The notes: generated by a model from the sequence alone, not told the origin. A stretch of 22,295 nucleotides of DNA from CBDVBD01 sp965372135 (GCA_965372135.1 CBDVBD010000039.1:1-22295), one strand, 5' to 3'; counted from the first letter of the stretch, positions 1 through 9,251 are shown. Translations and numbers: made by a program.

Positions 1-561
1 CCCCCCCAATGTCACTTCCTTAATCCCCCGCACCTCCGCATTAGTCCTGACCAAAAATCCCACATTGGAGCTCACCGCCGATGCCGAATAATCCTCAATT
101 TGCGAATGGATGTAATTCACTGTTACCCCAATTCGGTACACCGACCCGATTCTCCGAGCAAAACTCAACGAAAACAATAGATCATTAGCCCCAAACGTCC
201 TGCCAGTAAACTCTCCCTGCGGCGTGGCTTCATCGAATGATCCATAGTCAAAATACGTCACCCGCGCTCCCAGCGTTCCGTAATCTCGAACCGGCTGCGC
301 ATATCCGATAGTCCCCGAATGAAAATCCAACAGGTGCTTCAGATAGGTCAGTGACACCCACCGATCCTCCAAATCGGCAATACTGGCGGGATTACTGTGC
401 ATGGCATCTATTTCGCCCGACATTGCCACCAATGCTCCCGATGCCGCAGCACCTCGGGCTGTCGCTTCCATCCGCAGCAGCTCAAATCCCACCGTGCCTT
501 GACTAAGAACCATGGTACTGACCAACATCCCTGCCACCACCACTAAAGCATTTCGCTTCAT
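1..561 (-). CDS. PorV/PorQ-like outer-membrane protein, 3' end beyond window
   Basis: The reading frame is open from an ATG at 559-561 to the window edge (187 codons), so the C-terminus is missing. An AAGGAG ribosome site lies just upstream. The product starts with a signal peptide (about residues 1-21, MKRNALVVVAGMLVSTMVLS). The mature part has the family signature: GFELLRMEATARGAAASGA, an SNPASIADLED stretch, then alternating amphipathic strands including YFDYGSFDEATPQGEF. This resembles the PorV/PorQ branch of the FadL/OMPP1-like outer-membrane beta-barrels. PorV and PorQ act in or with the type IX secretion system in Bacteroidetes; in other FCB lineages many paralogues exist with unknown roles. 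It lies 68 bp downstream of a gene whose product has a T9SS sorting domain. The family call is from memory of motifs; PorQ versus PorV is unresolved. Confidence 0.75.
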   Translation of the reverse strand, partial: MKRNALVVVAGMLVSTMVLSQGTVGFELLRMEATARGAAASGALVAMSGEIDAMHSNPASIADLEDRWVSLTYLKHLLDFHSGTIGYAQPVRDYGTLGARVTYFDYGSFDEATPQGEFTGRTFGANDLLFSLSFARRIGSVYRIGVTVNYIHSQIEDYSASAVSSNVGFLVRTNAEVRGIKEVTLGG

Positions 562-629
562 TACCAGCTCCTTTTATGAATCAACTCTCAATAATAGGGA
601 GAACATACACCATGTCGTAATTCCCTGAA

Positions 630-2777
630 TTACTTCACTAACATCATTTTTATGTGTCGATTACCTTCACTACTTTGTAGCTTTACTAAATAAACTCCGG
701 AACTAAATCGCGATGCATCCCATACTTCACGGTATTCTCCAGCAGCTTGAACTCCATCCAACAAAGTCACCACCTCTTGCCCTAAGACATCATAAACTTT
801 CAAACTCACCGAACCGGGTTGAGCTAAATAGTATCTGAGAACCACGGATGTGTTAAATGGATTGGGATAAGCGGGATATAACGTTACGTTATTAGGCACG
901 TTGACTGTTGACCGGTCTAAAACCGGTAGCGCCTGCGAACAGTCGAAAATCTCAAAATGATATCGATCCCCTAAGTAGGCATACTGACCCGACACCGCCA
1001 TACCATGAGCAACTCCTGGTGTATCATAGAATCCTGTCTCTGCAGGATTGGTCGGATCCGAAATATTGATGACCCGCAGACCCCGGTAGAAATCCCCTAT
1101 ATAGACATAATTCCCAGACACAGTTACGTAGCGGGCATCTCCTGGAGTAATATTAAAACCAACTTCATAAGGATGAAACGGATCAAATACATCGATCACT
1201 CGTAATCCGGAATCGCTATCTGCCACATAAGCATATCTCCCGGAGACTTCCACATCATAAACCTGATCGGGCAGATCAAGATAACCGACTTCAGTGGGAT
1301 TGGCGGGGTTAGAAACATCTATTACTCGCAAACCACCATCATAATCAGCAATATACGCATAGTTCCCGTACACCGCAACGCCTTTAGCGGATCCAGGAGT
1401 ATTGTAACTCCCGAATTGGGTGGGATTGGAAGGATCGGTTACTCTGATCACCTGCAAACCTGCATCGTCATCCGCCAAATAGGCGAAATCACCTGACACC
1501 GCCACGTCTCTGGCGTAATAGGACGTATAGAATCCGACTTCAGTGGGATTGTTTGGGCCCACTATATCAATTACTCTTAGACCGCCTTGACTATCCGCAA
1601 CATAAGCATAATCACTTGATATGGTGATCGCTATGCAAGAATGTTGTGTGTTGCAGAACCCCATTTCAATGGGGTTGTAGGGATCCGAAATATCAATTAC
1701 CCGTAAGCCGTCATGTCCGGCAGCCATATACGCATAGTGCCCGGACAATGCCACTGCATTGGCACTCCCCCTTTTGTAGAAATTCACAATCTCGGGTGGG
1801 TTAATAGGATTGATAGTATTAACCACCCATAATCCATTGGTTTGGTTTACGATAAACGCATGATCTTCTGTCACCTTCACTCCACAGGTCCACGTTCCTA
1901 TGGTGTCATAGAACGCAACTTCCGTGGGATTGACTGGATTGGAGATGTCAATTACATGCATACCAGACATTTTGCTCGCTACGAATGCATAGTCACCATA
2001 TACATCCAAAGCTGAAGAATACCCCGGAATGTCACACAATCCTACTTCGGTGGGAGCCTGAGGATTAGAGACATCGATTATCCGCAAACCATAAGCGCTA
2101 TTCGTTACAAATGCAAGGGAATCAACTATCACCACATCATTGGCATATAGGGGTGTGTCACAGAATCCGGTTTCGGTAGGGTTACTCGGATCGGTAACAT
2201 CAACCACTCGCAAACCACCATCACCATCTGCCACATATGCATAATTACCGGATACCGTCACGCCATAGGCAGATCCTGGAGTATCATAAAATCCTACTTC
2301 GGTAGGTTGTTCCGGATCGGAGACATCAATCACACGCATACCAGACTCATAATCCGCTACATAGACATAATTTCCTGATGAAGCAACGGCTAATGCTCTT
2401 CCCGGTGTGTCGATATGTCCGACCTGAATAGGATTGGTGAGATTGGAAATGTCAATTATATATAATCCATGAGCCCATGCTACCACGTAGGCATAATCTT
2501 CAGACACCCCCACATCGTAGATCCATATCGGGGTATCCCATAACCCGATCTCGAAAGGTTGAATAGGATCAGATATATCGATGATGTGAAGCCCCGCCTC
2601 TTCGTCAGCCACGTACGCATAATCTCCCGATACGTCCAACCCGTACGCATTGCTCCAATAGCTGTAAATATTTGCTACCATGGTAACATTCAGGCTATCC
2701 TGGGCGAAAACACCGGCGCCCATTGAAATCAACAAAATCTCACCCACTACAAGTTGCAGAAAAACCTTTCCAGACAT
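630..2777 (-). CDS. Secreted LVIVD-repeat beta-propeller protein with T9SS sorting domain
   Basis: A 715-residue exported protein. A signal peptide covers about residues 1-26 (ends GVFAQ). Residues about 38-625 are 14 tandem repeats of roughly 42 residues with consensus (A)-x-x-V-x-V-SGxYAYVAD-x-x-x-GLRVIDVSDPxNPTEVGFYDTPG; this is the LVIVD repeat, which forms beta-propeller blades. Repeat 14 is degenerate. Residues about 640-715 form a T9SS type A sorting domain: a YPNPFN motif, then a beta-sandwich with VYDVLGQEV and SGVYLVKL, ending KMMLVK. The protein is therefore probably moved across the outer membrane by type IX secretion and displayed or released. GAGGAGG lies just upstream of the ATG. 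The ligand is unknown. Fourteen blades would fit two seven-bladed propellers, which is an inference. Confidence 0.88.
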   Translation of the reverse strand: MSGKVFLQLVVGEILLISMGAGVFAQDSLNVTMVANIYSYWSNAYGLDVSGDYAYVADEEAGLHIIDISDPIQPFEIGLWDTPIWIYDVGVSEDYAYVVAWAHGLYIIDISNLTNPIQVGHIDTPGRALAVASSGNYVYVADYESGMRVIDVSDPEQPTEVGFYDTPGSAYGVTVSGNYAYVADGDGGLRVVDVTDPSNPTETGFCDTPLYANDVVIVDSLAFVTNSAYGLRIIDVSNPQAPTEVGLCDIPGYSSALDVYGDYAFVASKMSGMHVIDISNPVNPTEVAFYDTIGTWTCGVKVTEDHAFIVNQTNGLWVVNTINPINPPEIVNFYKRGSANAVALSGHYAYMAAGHDGLRVIDISDPYNPIEMGFCNTQHSCIAITISSDYAYVADSQGGLRVIDIVGPNNPTEVGFYTSYYARDVAVSGDFAYLADDDAGLQVIRVTDPSNPTQFGSYNTPGSAKGVAVYGNYAYIADYDGGLRVIDVSNPANPTEVGYLDLPDQVYDVEVSGRYAYVADSDSGLRVIDVFDPFHPYEVGFNITPGDARYVTVSGNYVYIGDFYRGLRVINISDPTNPAETGFYDTPGVAHGMAVSGQYAYLGDRYHFEIFDCSQALPVLDRSTVNVPNNVTLYPAYPNPFNTSVVLRYYLAQPGSVSLKVYDVLGQEVVTLLDGVQAAGEYREVWDASRFSSGVYLVKLQSSEGNRHIKMMLVK

Positions 2778-2885
2778 ATTGACCTCCTCAAATCAAATTG
2801 TCCGGGCTGTCAGAAGGTTTGAATAAGGGCAGCCCCATATGAATCAGGAACAAACGCTTATATTGTCTCAATAATCTTGATCTTT

Positions 2886-2914
2886 AAACTAACTAATTAT
2901 CTAAACAAAGTCAA
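2886..2914 (-). promoter_or_regulatory. Possible sigma70 promoter for the LVIVD protein gene
   Basis: On the minus strand TTGACT (2909-2914) is followed after 17 bp by TAGTTT (2886-2891), about 108 bp upstream of the LVIVD start codon. The -35 matches other promoters in the window, but the -10 is weak. The -35 overlaps the stop codon of the upstream peptidase gene. Confidence 0.3.
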
Positions 2915-3846
2915 GGATTACTTTCTTCCCAATACTGCTCCTGATCTTCGTCTTCCCATTCCTTAAGTATTCGCCTTTTCCGCCGCCAAACCATAAATCC
3001 TGCCAGCCCCAAAAGCGGGATAAACGCCGCACTTATATAAAACATCGGATCGATCAAAATTGCCCACCGATACTGATGGCGAATCTTCTTAAGGAATTCC
3101 CACTCAAATCCAGTTTCATCCACCCCATAGACCCGTACCATCGCACTATCAAAGTCCTCAGTCGCCTTCAACTGATCCAATAAATCCCGCACCCCATCCC
3201 ATCCCCCCTGCATTCGTAAATCATCCACCGCCATCGCGCTTTCCAAATACGCCAGCCTGGCATCTTGTGCCGACATCCCCAACACATGTTCGATGTCCAT
3301 CAAATCGAGCAAACGTCCCGACAATATCGCCCAAGACAGTATCGACTTCGAAAGCGTTGCTCCCTCACCGCTCAATGTAACCGCCAATCCTTCGTTCAAC
3401 CACCGTGGCACAATCACATCCCCCATTTCCGATTCCAGTGCCAGGTGCACCAATTCGTGGATTGCGGTATTCTGCAATTCCCGCATCGGCTTGGAAAACG
3501 ACGGCGATTTCAACACCATCATCTGCTGTGACGGCAGTGCAAAACCCCCGACCCACTTCGGCAAACTCGCCTGGCTTAACTGCTGGAAATCCTGCATCGT
3601 CGGGGCAATAAAAACCTTAATCTCATCAGCCTTTCTCACCCCCAACCGTTCTTGAATCACTGGATATTCGGTATTCAGCACCCTGGTCACACCAGGTATA
3701 TTCTTGGAATCCTGGGGATGAAAATGTACGATAAACGGCGGAAACCGCTCCATCTGCCAAATAATTCCCGACACCGGAATCGGCACCACCAACCAGCAAA
3801 AAACCCAAATAATAACTATCTTCCGAACCATATTAAAACATCGCAT
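2911..3846 (-). CDS. Membrane-anchored HExxH metallopeptidase (peptidase MA-like)
   Basis: A 311-residue protein with an N-terminal hydrophobic segment (about residues 7-27) that looks like a signal peptide or anchor. The zinc motif HELVH is at 130-134. A downstream RWLNEGLA gives Glu152 as the probable third ligand, the gluzincin-like arrangement of the peptidase MA superfamily. A transmembrane helix near 268-288 is followed by a basic then acidic cytoplasmic tail (WRRKRRILKEWEDEDQEQ). The catalytic domain should face the periplasm. Met6 (start at 3831) is an alternative start that puts the signal peptide at the very end; neither start has a clear ribosome site. The gene follows priA after an 80-bp gap filled by a hairpin repeat. 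The substrate is unknown. Confidence 0.8.
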   Translation of the reverse strand: MRCFNMVRKIVIIWVFCWLVVPIPVSGIIWQMERFPPFIVHFHPQDSKNIPGVTRVLNTEYPVIQERLGVRKADEIKVFIAPTMQDFQQLSQASLPKWVGGFALPSQQMMVLKSPSFSKPMRELQNTAIHELVHLALESEMGDVIVPRWLNEGLAVTLSGEGATLSKSILSWAILSGRLLDLMDIEHVLGMSAQDARLAYLESAMAVDDLRMQGGWDGVRDLLDQLKATEDFDSAMVRVYGVDETGFEWEFLKKIRHQYRWAILIDPMFYISAAFIPLLGLAGFMVWRRKRRILKEWEDEDQEQYWEESNP

Positions 3847-3849
3847 TCG

Positions 3850-3922
3850 CTGTGCTGCAGGTGGGGTTTTCTATAACCCGACACCAACCTGCTAACCCTG
3901 TCCGCCTACTGGCGGATTGTCA
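3850..3922 (-). repeat. Dispersed hairpin repeat, copy A
   Basis: This lies between priA and the peptidase gene. The core is the imperfect palindrome TCCGCCAGTAGGCGGA (plus-strand complement at 3901-3916). Read on the minus strand it continues with GTTAGCAGGTTGGTG and CGGGTT, which match the plus strand at 22187-22205 with few changes. A second stem (GCAGGT/ACCTGC with inner GGGTT/AACCC pairing, 3857-3892) stands about 10 nt before the peptidase start codon. No T-tract follows, so it is not an obvious terminator. It is probably a genome-wide REP/MITE-like intergenic repeat. Confidence 0.6.
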
Positions 3923-3926
3923 ACTT

Positions 3927-6410
3927 CTACATAAATCCCATCGGATCCACATCCACCACTACCGCTACTTTCCCCAGCCCCGGCATTGCCCCATAGGCTT
4001 TTCTTGTGAAACTGACTGCGCGCCGCAGTTGTTCCCCGCTCGGATCCTGATCCCTGGATGACTTAACCAAAATCTGATACTGATACTTGTCCTTAACTCG
4101 TGCCACCGCAGCCGCTGCCGGTCCTAATATTTCCAATTGCCCCACTCGTTCCCCTAACAACTCCCGGTATCGTTCCGCAGCTTGCACCACTTCCGATTCT
4201 GCCTTCCCCGAAAAACGCATCACCACTAACCGGCTGAAAGGTGGATAACCTAAATCCTGCCGTGATTCGATCTCGTCGTGGTAGAATTCTTGATAATCAT
4301 GATGTACTACCGGCTCCAGTACAGGGTTCTTGGGATGATAGGTCTGAATCAGGACCACCCCTCGCTTTTCCCGGCGACCCGCTCTACCAGCCGCTTGACT
4401 TAACAATGCAAACGTGCGTTCCGATGCCCGGAAATCCGGTAAAAACAGTTCCGTATCCGCCGATATCACCCCCACCATCGTCACCTTCGGCATATCCAAT
4501 CCCTTCGCCACCATCTGCGTCCCCAATAACACATCGTACCCGCCCCGTTGAAATGCCGTCAGAATCCGTTGATGCGATCCCCGAACCGACGTGGTATCCA
4601 TATCCATCCTCACCACCTTCAATCCCGGCACACTGCCTTCCAATTCCTCCTCAACCCGTTGCGTCCCGATTCCCGCAAAATCCAAACGGGTACTGTGACA
4701 TGCCGGACATTCCGATGGCGCCGTTGACCTGCTCCCGCAATAATGACAGCGCAGTTGATGCCCCCGTTTATGATACGTCATTGTGATATCACACCGCTGA
4801 CACATCGGCACATACCCGCAATCCAGACACCGAATAAACGTGGAAAATCCCCGCCGGTTCTGAAGCAATATGACCTGTTCTTTCTTGCTGATTCTTTCCT
4901 TGATCCCCTCGATGAGTTCCGGTGTAAAAGCATTGCCTGTCGGTCGCGCATCCGATTTCCGGGTGCGATCGATAATCCGAACTTCCGGCATCGGTACCCC
5001 GTCAGCCCGCGATGTCAAATCAACCCGATGGTACCTGCCCTGGCTGGCATTGTGGAACGACTCCAGCGACGGCGTCGCCGATCCCAAAATTACTGCTGCA
5101 CCTTCCATCTTAGCCCGCATCAAAGCCGCGTCCCGAGCTTGATATCTTGGTGCTGGATCGAACTGCTTAAACGTGGGTGAATGTTCCTCATCCACCACAA
5201 TCAATCCCAATCGAGGCAGCGGGGCAAACACCGCCGACCGTGCCCCCACCACCACCGAAAAATCCCCCTGCAGAATCCTCTGCCATAACGTGGCTCGTTC
5301 CCGAGGCGGCAATGCACTGTGTTGCACCGCAACCTGATCGCCAAACACCGCCCGAAACCGCCGTACCGTCTGCGGTGTCAACGATATTTCCGGTACCAGC
5401 ACTAATGTCGAACGCCCCATATTGATAACCTGCCGGATCGCTTCTATATACAACAACGTTTTTCCCGATCCGGTACACCCAAATAACAGTACCGGCTTCG
5501 ACCCACCTGAATTTACTATTGCCTTGGAAATAACCTCAGCAGCCTTCCGTTGTTCCTGAGTAAAGGCATCGAGACCCGGCAGCTCCTCAACCACACCATC
5601 ATCCTCAACCTCAATCGAAGCTGCCCGAAGTTCCACCTTCACAAATTCTTTATCAACCAACGACTTAAGACTCCCATATCCCACACCGGTCAATGCCACC
5701 AAATCATCCTGTGTCAACCCATCCGGTGCATCTGCCAACACCTCCATAACCCTGAGTTGCTTCGGTGCCCGTGACAACAGATCCCCCCAGCTACCATCCC
5801 CGTTTCCCATAGCAGTGTCCGTAATCCGGTACCATTTCTGCACCACCGGTTTCCCGGCACTTCCCACCAACTGCCGTATCTCCACCAACCCTGCTTTTTC
5901 CATCGCTTTAACTATTCCCTGCACCTTCTTCGAACTACCAACCTCAACACTTAAAGCCCTCACAGTACACGAACCTCGCCTTTGCAGCACTTCCAGGATT
6001 TCCAGCCACTCCCTTTTGATATCTTCCCACAATTTCCCCCCCTGATGCACCAAAGCCACCACTTTTTTCACCGGCGCCATCAGCCCTATCGGCAGCGCTG
6101 CCTTCAACACCTCCCCCCATGAACACAAATAATAGTCCGCCACCCATCGGGTAAATCTCATCAACGAGTTCGGAATTACCGGAACATCTTCCCTGACCCT
6201 GGTCACCGATTTCAATCCCTTAACCGGCTTTCCCCGGCGTACACCTACGATCACCCCGCTAACCACCCGCGACTTCAAAGGCACCTGCACCATCCTGCCT
6301 ACTACTGCCGATTCATACTGCAGTTTCAACAGCCGGTACGTGATCGGTTCCGTGCCCGACACCGGCACCGCCACATTTACCAACGGTACATTCCATTCGC
6401 GAGCGGTCAT
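3927..6410 (-). CDS. priA: Primosomal replication restart helicase PriA
   Basis: A superfamily 2 3'-5' DNA helicase that reloads the replisome at stalled forks. The 827 residues are of usual or slightly above usual length. An N-terminal 3'BD-like region covers about 1-110 and a winged-helix region about 120-270. The Walker A GCTGSGKT is at 311-318, the DEEH box at 407-410 and the SAT motif at 444-446. QNRRGF at 517-522 precedes a zinc-binding insertion with eight cysteines (528, 531, 537, 540, 555, 558, 568, 571) typical of PriA. A GTQMVAKGLD motif follows. The C-terminus ends DPMGFM and then TAG. The start codon overlaps the end of der by 4 bp (ATGA), so the two are translationally coupled. 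Confidence 0.97.
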   Translation of the reverse strand: MTAREWNVPLVNVAVPVSGTEPITYRLLKLQYESAVVGRMVQVPLKSRVVSGVIVGVRRGKPVKGLKSVTRVREDVPVIPNSLMRFTRWVADYYLCSWGEVLKAALPIGLMAPVKKVVALVHQGGKLWEDIKREWLEILEVLQRRGSCTVRALSVEVGSSKKVQGIVKAMEKAGLVEIRQLVGSAGKPVVQKWYRITDTAMGNGDGSWGDLLSRAPKQLRVMEVLADAPDGLTQDDLVALTGVGYGSLKSLVDKEFVKVELRAASIEVEDDGVVEELPGLDAFTQEQRKAAEVISKAIVNSGGSKPVLLFGCTGSGKTLLYIEAIRQVINMGRSTLVLVPEISLTPQTVRRFRAVFGDQVAVQHSALPPRERATLWQRILQGDFSVVVGARSAVFAPLPRLGLIVVDEEHSPTFKQFDPAPRYQARDAALMRAKMEGAAVILGSATPSLESFHNASQGRYHRVDLTSRADGVPMPEVRIIDRTRKSDARPTGNAFTPELIEGIKERISKKEQVILLQNRRGFSTFIRCLDCGYVPMCQRCDITMTYHKRGHQLRCHYCGSRSTAPSECPACHSTRLDFAGIGTQRVEEELEGSVPGLKVVRMDMDTTSVRGSHQRILTAFQRGGYDVLLGTQMVAKGLDMPKVTMVGVISADTELFLPDFRASERTFALLSQAAGRAGRREKRGVVLIQTYHPKNPVLEPVVHHDYQEFYHDEIESRQDLGYPPFSRLVVMRFSGKAESEVVQAAERYRELLGERVGQLEILGPAAAAVARVKDKYQYQILVKSSRDQDPSGEQLRRAVSFTRKAYGAMPGLGKVAVVVDVDPMGFM

Positions 6411-7720
6411 TTCTTCTTCAGGGAAAATCGGATTGGAACCCCCTGAAAACCGAACGTCTCCCGAAACCGGCGTTCGATAAACCGGAGGTAATTAATAGGA
6501 ATCAACTTAGGATAATTCGAGAACAGCACAACCACTGGAGGCGCCGTATTAGCTTGCGTAATATAGGGAATCTTGATATCTTTCCCCTTAACCGCCGGTG
6601 GGTGCTGTCGTCGAATCACATCAGCGATAAACTCGTTCAATTTAGCCGTAGGAATCCGCCTCTGACGTTCCTGAGCAATCTTCTGAGCCCTTTCGATCAC
6701 ATGAAAAATCCGAAGCCTGGTCTTGGCGGAGGTACTTAATATCGGTATAAACGACATCGTAGGGATCTTCCGCCGTATCTCCTTTTCCCACTGGCTGAAC
6801 GTCATATGATCCTTCTCCACCAGGTCCCACTTATTCACCACCAGCAGCAGTCCCGTTCCTTGGCCGATCCCCCGTTGCAACACTCGAATATCCTGCTGTG
6901 TCAACCCGTCCGCTGCATCGATTAATACCACCGCCACATCACACTGCGTCAACGCCCGTTCCGTCCTGAGTGAGGAGAAAAATTCCACTCCGTCCTTCAT
7001 CTGCGACCGCCTGCGCAATCCCGCTGTGTCGATCAACGTCACCGGTTTCCCATGATATCGAACCTTGGTATCGATCGCATCACGTGTTGTCCCAGGTTTC
7101 TCCATCACAATTAACCGGTCCTGCCCCAAAATCGCATTGACCAAACTGGATTTCCCCACGTTAGGACGTCCTACAATCGCTAATTTCAATCCCTCATCTT
7201 CCGGTGCCGCGTCTGTGTCTTGCTGCGGAAGTGCGTCGATCACGGCATCCAACATATCCCCAACCCCCTTCCCGGCAATCGCCGACACCGCAAACACATC
7301 CCCCATCCCCAGCTTCTGAAACACCCCGGTATCCCATTCCCGCTGAGGATTATCAACCTTATTAACTACCACTACTACCGGCTTGCCGCACCGCTTTAAC
7401 AAGTCCGCAATCTGCAAATCGGTATCGGTAATTCCCGTTTCCACATCTCCTAAGAACACCAACACATCCGATCCTTCGATCGCGAAAATCACCTGCTCCC
7501 GAATCGCTTGTTCGATTAAATCTTGAGTCTGAGGTACAAACCCTCCGGTATCTACCAGCCAAAATGTCACACCTGCCCATTCCGCCCGGATAAAATGGCT
7601 GTCCCGGGTGATCCCGGGCTCCTTAGCCGTCACCGCCTTCCGAGTCCGACCGATCCGGTTAAACAACGTGGACTTCCCCACATTGGGGCGTCCGATTATG
7701 GCAACTTGCGGTAGCTTCAT
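6407..7720 (-). CDS. der: Ribosome assembly GTPase Der (EngA)
   Basis: An essential tandem GTPase that acts in 50S ribosomal subunit maturation. The 437 residues match the family length. G domain 1 has GRPNVGKS (10-17), DTGG (57-60) and NKVD (120-123). G domain 2 has GRPNVGKS (184-191), DTAG (231-234) and NKWD (296-299). The C-terminal KH-like domain (about 355-437) ends in a basic tail (FSLKKK). The gene sits between the DUF512 protein gene (44 bp upstream) and priA (4-bp overlap), in what looks like one operon. Confidence 0.98.
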   Translation of the reverse strand: MKLPQVAIIGRPNVGKSTLFNRIGRTRKAVTAKEPGITRDSHFIRAEWAGVTFWLVDTGGFVPQTQDLIEQAIREQVIFAIEGSDVLVFLGDVETGITDTDLQIADLLKRCGKPVVVVVNKVDNPQREWDTGVFQKLGMGDVFAVSAIAGKGVGDMLDAVIDALPQQDTDAAPEDEGLKLAIVGRPNVGKSSLVNAILGQDRLIVMEKPGTTRDAIDTKVRYHGKPVTLIDTAGLRRRSQMKDGVEFFSSLRTERALTQCDVAVVLIDAADGLTQQDIRVLQRGIGQGTGLLLVVNKWDLVEKDHMTFSQWEKEIRRKIPTMSFIPILSTSAKTRLRIFHVIERAQKIAQERQRRIPTAKLNEFIADVIRRQHPPAVKGKDIKIPYITQANTAPPVVVLFSNYPKLIPINYLRFIERRFRETFGFQGVPIRFSLKKK

Positions 7721-7764
7721 CGTTAAAATGTAATTTAATCCTATCTTATATAGTACGGAGAATC

Positions 7765-9066
7765 CTAACTCAAATCTCTCAATATCTCCGAAAAATTTTC
7801 ATCGTAAACATACACCGGAACCCCCAACTGACGCTGGAATTCCGATAACGATATATCATCTAAAAACAGCGAGTCATCGTTGATAATATTGGGCGGCAAC
7901 ACCACCACGTCCCCATAACCATGCAATTTCAACGCATCCAAAACATCCTTACCCCCCAATAACCCCGATACCGTCACACCGACCCCCAACAACTGATTGC
8001 TGACAGTCACCACATTCACCGTGAGCCCACGGATTTTCTGTAGCTTGGGAACAAATCGTTCCTGAAGAATAGGAGCAGCCAGCACTCCTGTAACCAGACT
8101 TATTGTCGCCTTCGGGATCTGTGCCGGTAGCCGCCTCACCTGTTTCTGCAACCCATACAAAAACAACCGTATCAACCCCACGCCGTTCTCCACTTGAGGA
8201 AAATCCTCGTAGTACGCCACCCCAGGAATCCGGGCTCCCACCATCAACAACAACTCATCCGAAGGGAAAATTACCCCCATCCCAAACCGTTCCATGAATT
8301 TCCGCTGCCAACGTGTAACGAAATCAATAAGATCACCAGCTTCCGCCGCTGTCAGCTTCCGAAGTGGTTCAAGCCCCTTTCGGTGTTTGGTCAACCCCAC
8401 TGGAACCAATGATATCGATGCCACTCCCGGCATCAGCTTCGCTAAATCCTGTACCGTTCGTTCCAGCACTTCCCTGTCATTCCAACCGGGACAAATCACA
8501 ATCTGTGTGTGCAGTTTGATTCCCTCATCTACCAAACCACCCATGATATCCATAATGTTGTCGGGACCTCGCAAACCCAGCATCCGCTGGCGCACTTCAG
8601 GATCGGTAGCGTGCACCGACACGTACAGCGGCGATAGTCTTTCCGATATAATCCTTTGGAAATCCTTGCGTTTCAAATTGGTTAGCGTGACGTAATTCCC
8701 ATGCAGAAACGACAGCCGATAATCCTCATCCTTGATATACAACGGTGGTCGCAGCCCTTTCGGCAGTTGATCTATGTAGCAAAAAACGCAGTGATTCCGG
8801 CAGCACCGCACCCGCATTTCCTCTGCCACCACCCCCAATTCCTCATCCGGATCTTTGTCGCATTCGAACACATGTATCTTGCCGTCACGCCGAACAGAAA
8901 TACGTAGATCGGAAACAGTACCCCAGAACCGAATTCCTAACATATCATCCACCCGGTGCCCGTTGATTTCCAGCAGCCTATCACCCGGCTTGATTCCCAA
9001 CTCTTCCGCTAAACTGCCTGCGATAATTTCTTTGATCACAACCATAAACAATGACAAATTAAGCAA
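7765..9066 (-). CDS. PDZ / radical SAM DUF512-family protein
   Basis: A probable cytoplasmic iron-sulphur protein of the DUF512 family (related to TIGR03279); its reaction is unknown. An N-terminal PDZ-like domain (GSLAEELGIKPGDRLLEING, about residues 17-36) is followed by a radical-SAM cysteine triad C-x3-C-x2-C at 89, 93 and 96 (CRNHCVFC). A conserved region with LSFLHGNYVTLTNL follows, and the C-terminal DUF512 domain includes the PPNIINDD stretch. The annotated start is TTG at 9064-9066, close behind a GAGG at short spacing. An in-frame ATG at 9043-9045 (MVVIKEI) fits the PDZ domain start but has no ribosome site, so the start is uncertain. The gene lies upstream of der, an order seen in several phyla. 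Confidence 0.88.
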   Translation of the reverse strand: MLNLSLFMVVIKEIIAGSLAEELGIKPGDRLLEINGHRVDDMLGIRFWGTVSDLRISVRRDGKIHVFECDKDPDEELGVVAEEMRVRCCRNHCVFCYIDQLPKGLRPPLYIKDEDYRLSFLHGNYVTLTNLKRKDFQRIISERLSPLYVSVHATDPEVRQRMLGLRGPDNIMDIMGGLVDEGIKLHTQIVICPGWNDREVLERTVQDLAKLMPGVASISLVPVGLTKHRKGLEPLRKLTAAEAGDLIDFVTRWQRKFMERFGMGVIFPSDELLLMVGARIPGVAYYEDFPQVENGVGLIRLFLYGLQKQVRRLPAQIPKATISLVTGVLAAPILQERFVPKLQKIRGLTVNVVTVSNQLLGVGVTVSGLLGGKDVLDALKLHGYGDVVVLPPNIINDDSLFLDDISLSEFQRQLGVPVYVYDENFSEILRDLS

Positions 9067-9080
9067 AATTCCTCAATACG

Positions 9081-9105
9081 AAAAATCCCTCTTATCCAAG
9101 AGGGA
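9081..9105 (-). terminator. Rho-independent terminator after tRNA-Gly
   Basis: On the minus strand an 8-bp perfect stem TCCCTCTT/AAGAGGGA with a 4-nt loop is followed by TTTTT (complement 9081-9085). It lies 43 bp beyond the tRNA 3' end and only 14 bp before the DUF512 gene start. It can end the tRNA transcript or act as a leaky attenuator for the downstream operon. Confidence 0.75.
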
Positions 9106-9148
9106 CGCACCGGTTATCGGACGAAAAGCCATCGGATTCGACCAGGAG

Positions 9149-9221
9149 AGCGGCTGACGGGGATCGAACCCGCAACACCCAGCTTGGGAAGCTGATACGC
9201 TACCAGTTGCGTCACAGCCGC
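9149..9221 (-). tRNA. tRNA-Gly (anticodon CCC)
   Basis: The minus strand folds as a full cloverleaf. The acceptor stem GCGGCTG/CAGCCGC is perfect, with a U discriminator as usual in bacterial tRNA-Gly. The D arm ACGC/GCGT closes a loop containing CTGGTA. The anticodon stem TCAGC/GCTGG has one wobble pair around the loop TTCCCAA, so the anticodon is CCC (reads GGG). The T arm is GCGGG-TTCGATC-CCCGT. No CCA is encoded (TCTCC follows). Confidence 0.95.
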
Positions 9222-9251
9222 ATAAAAAAGTTACTATTATCACAACATACT

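Noticed and set aside
698..2660. 126-bp periodic DNA that could suggest a CRISPR or satellite array
   Set aside because: The period is that of the LVIVD protein repeat and the frame is continuous through all units.
4241..5425. Long plus-strand frames opposite priA (up to 181 codons)
   Set aside because: They lie antisense to a clearly conserved gene, have Pro/Ser-rich shadow composition and no ribosome sites.
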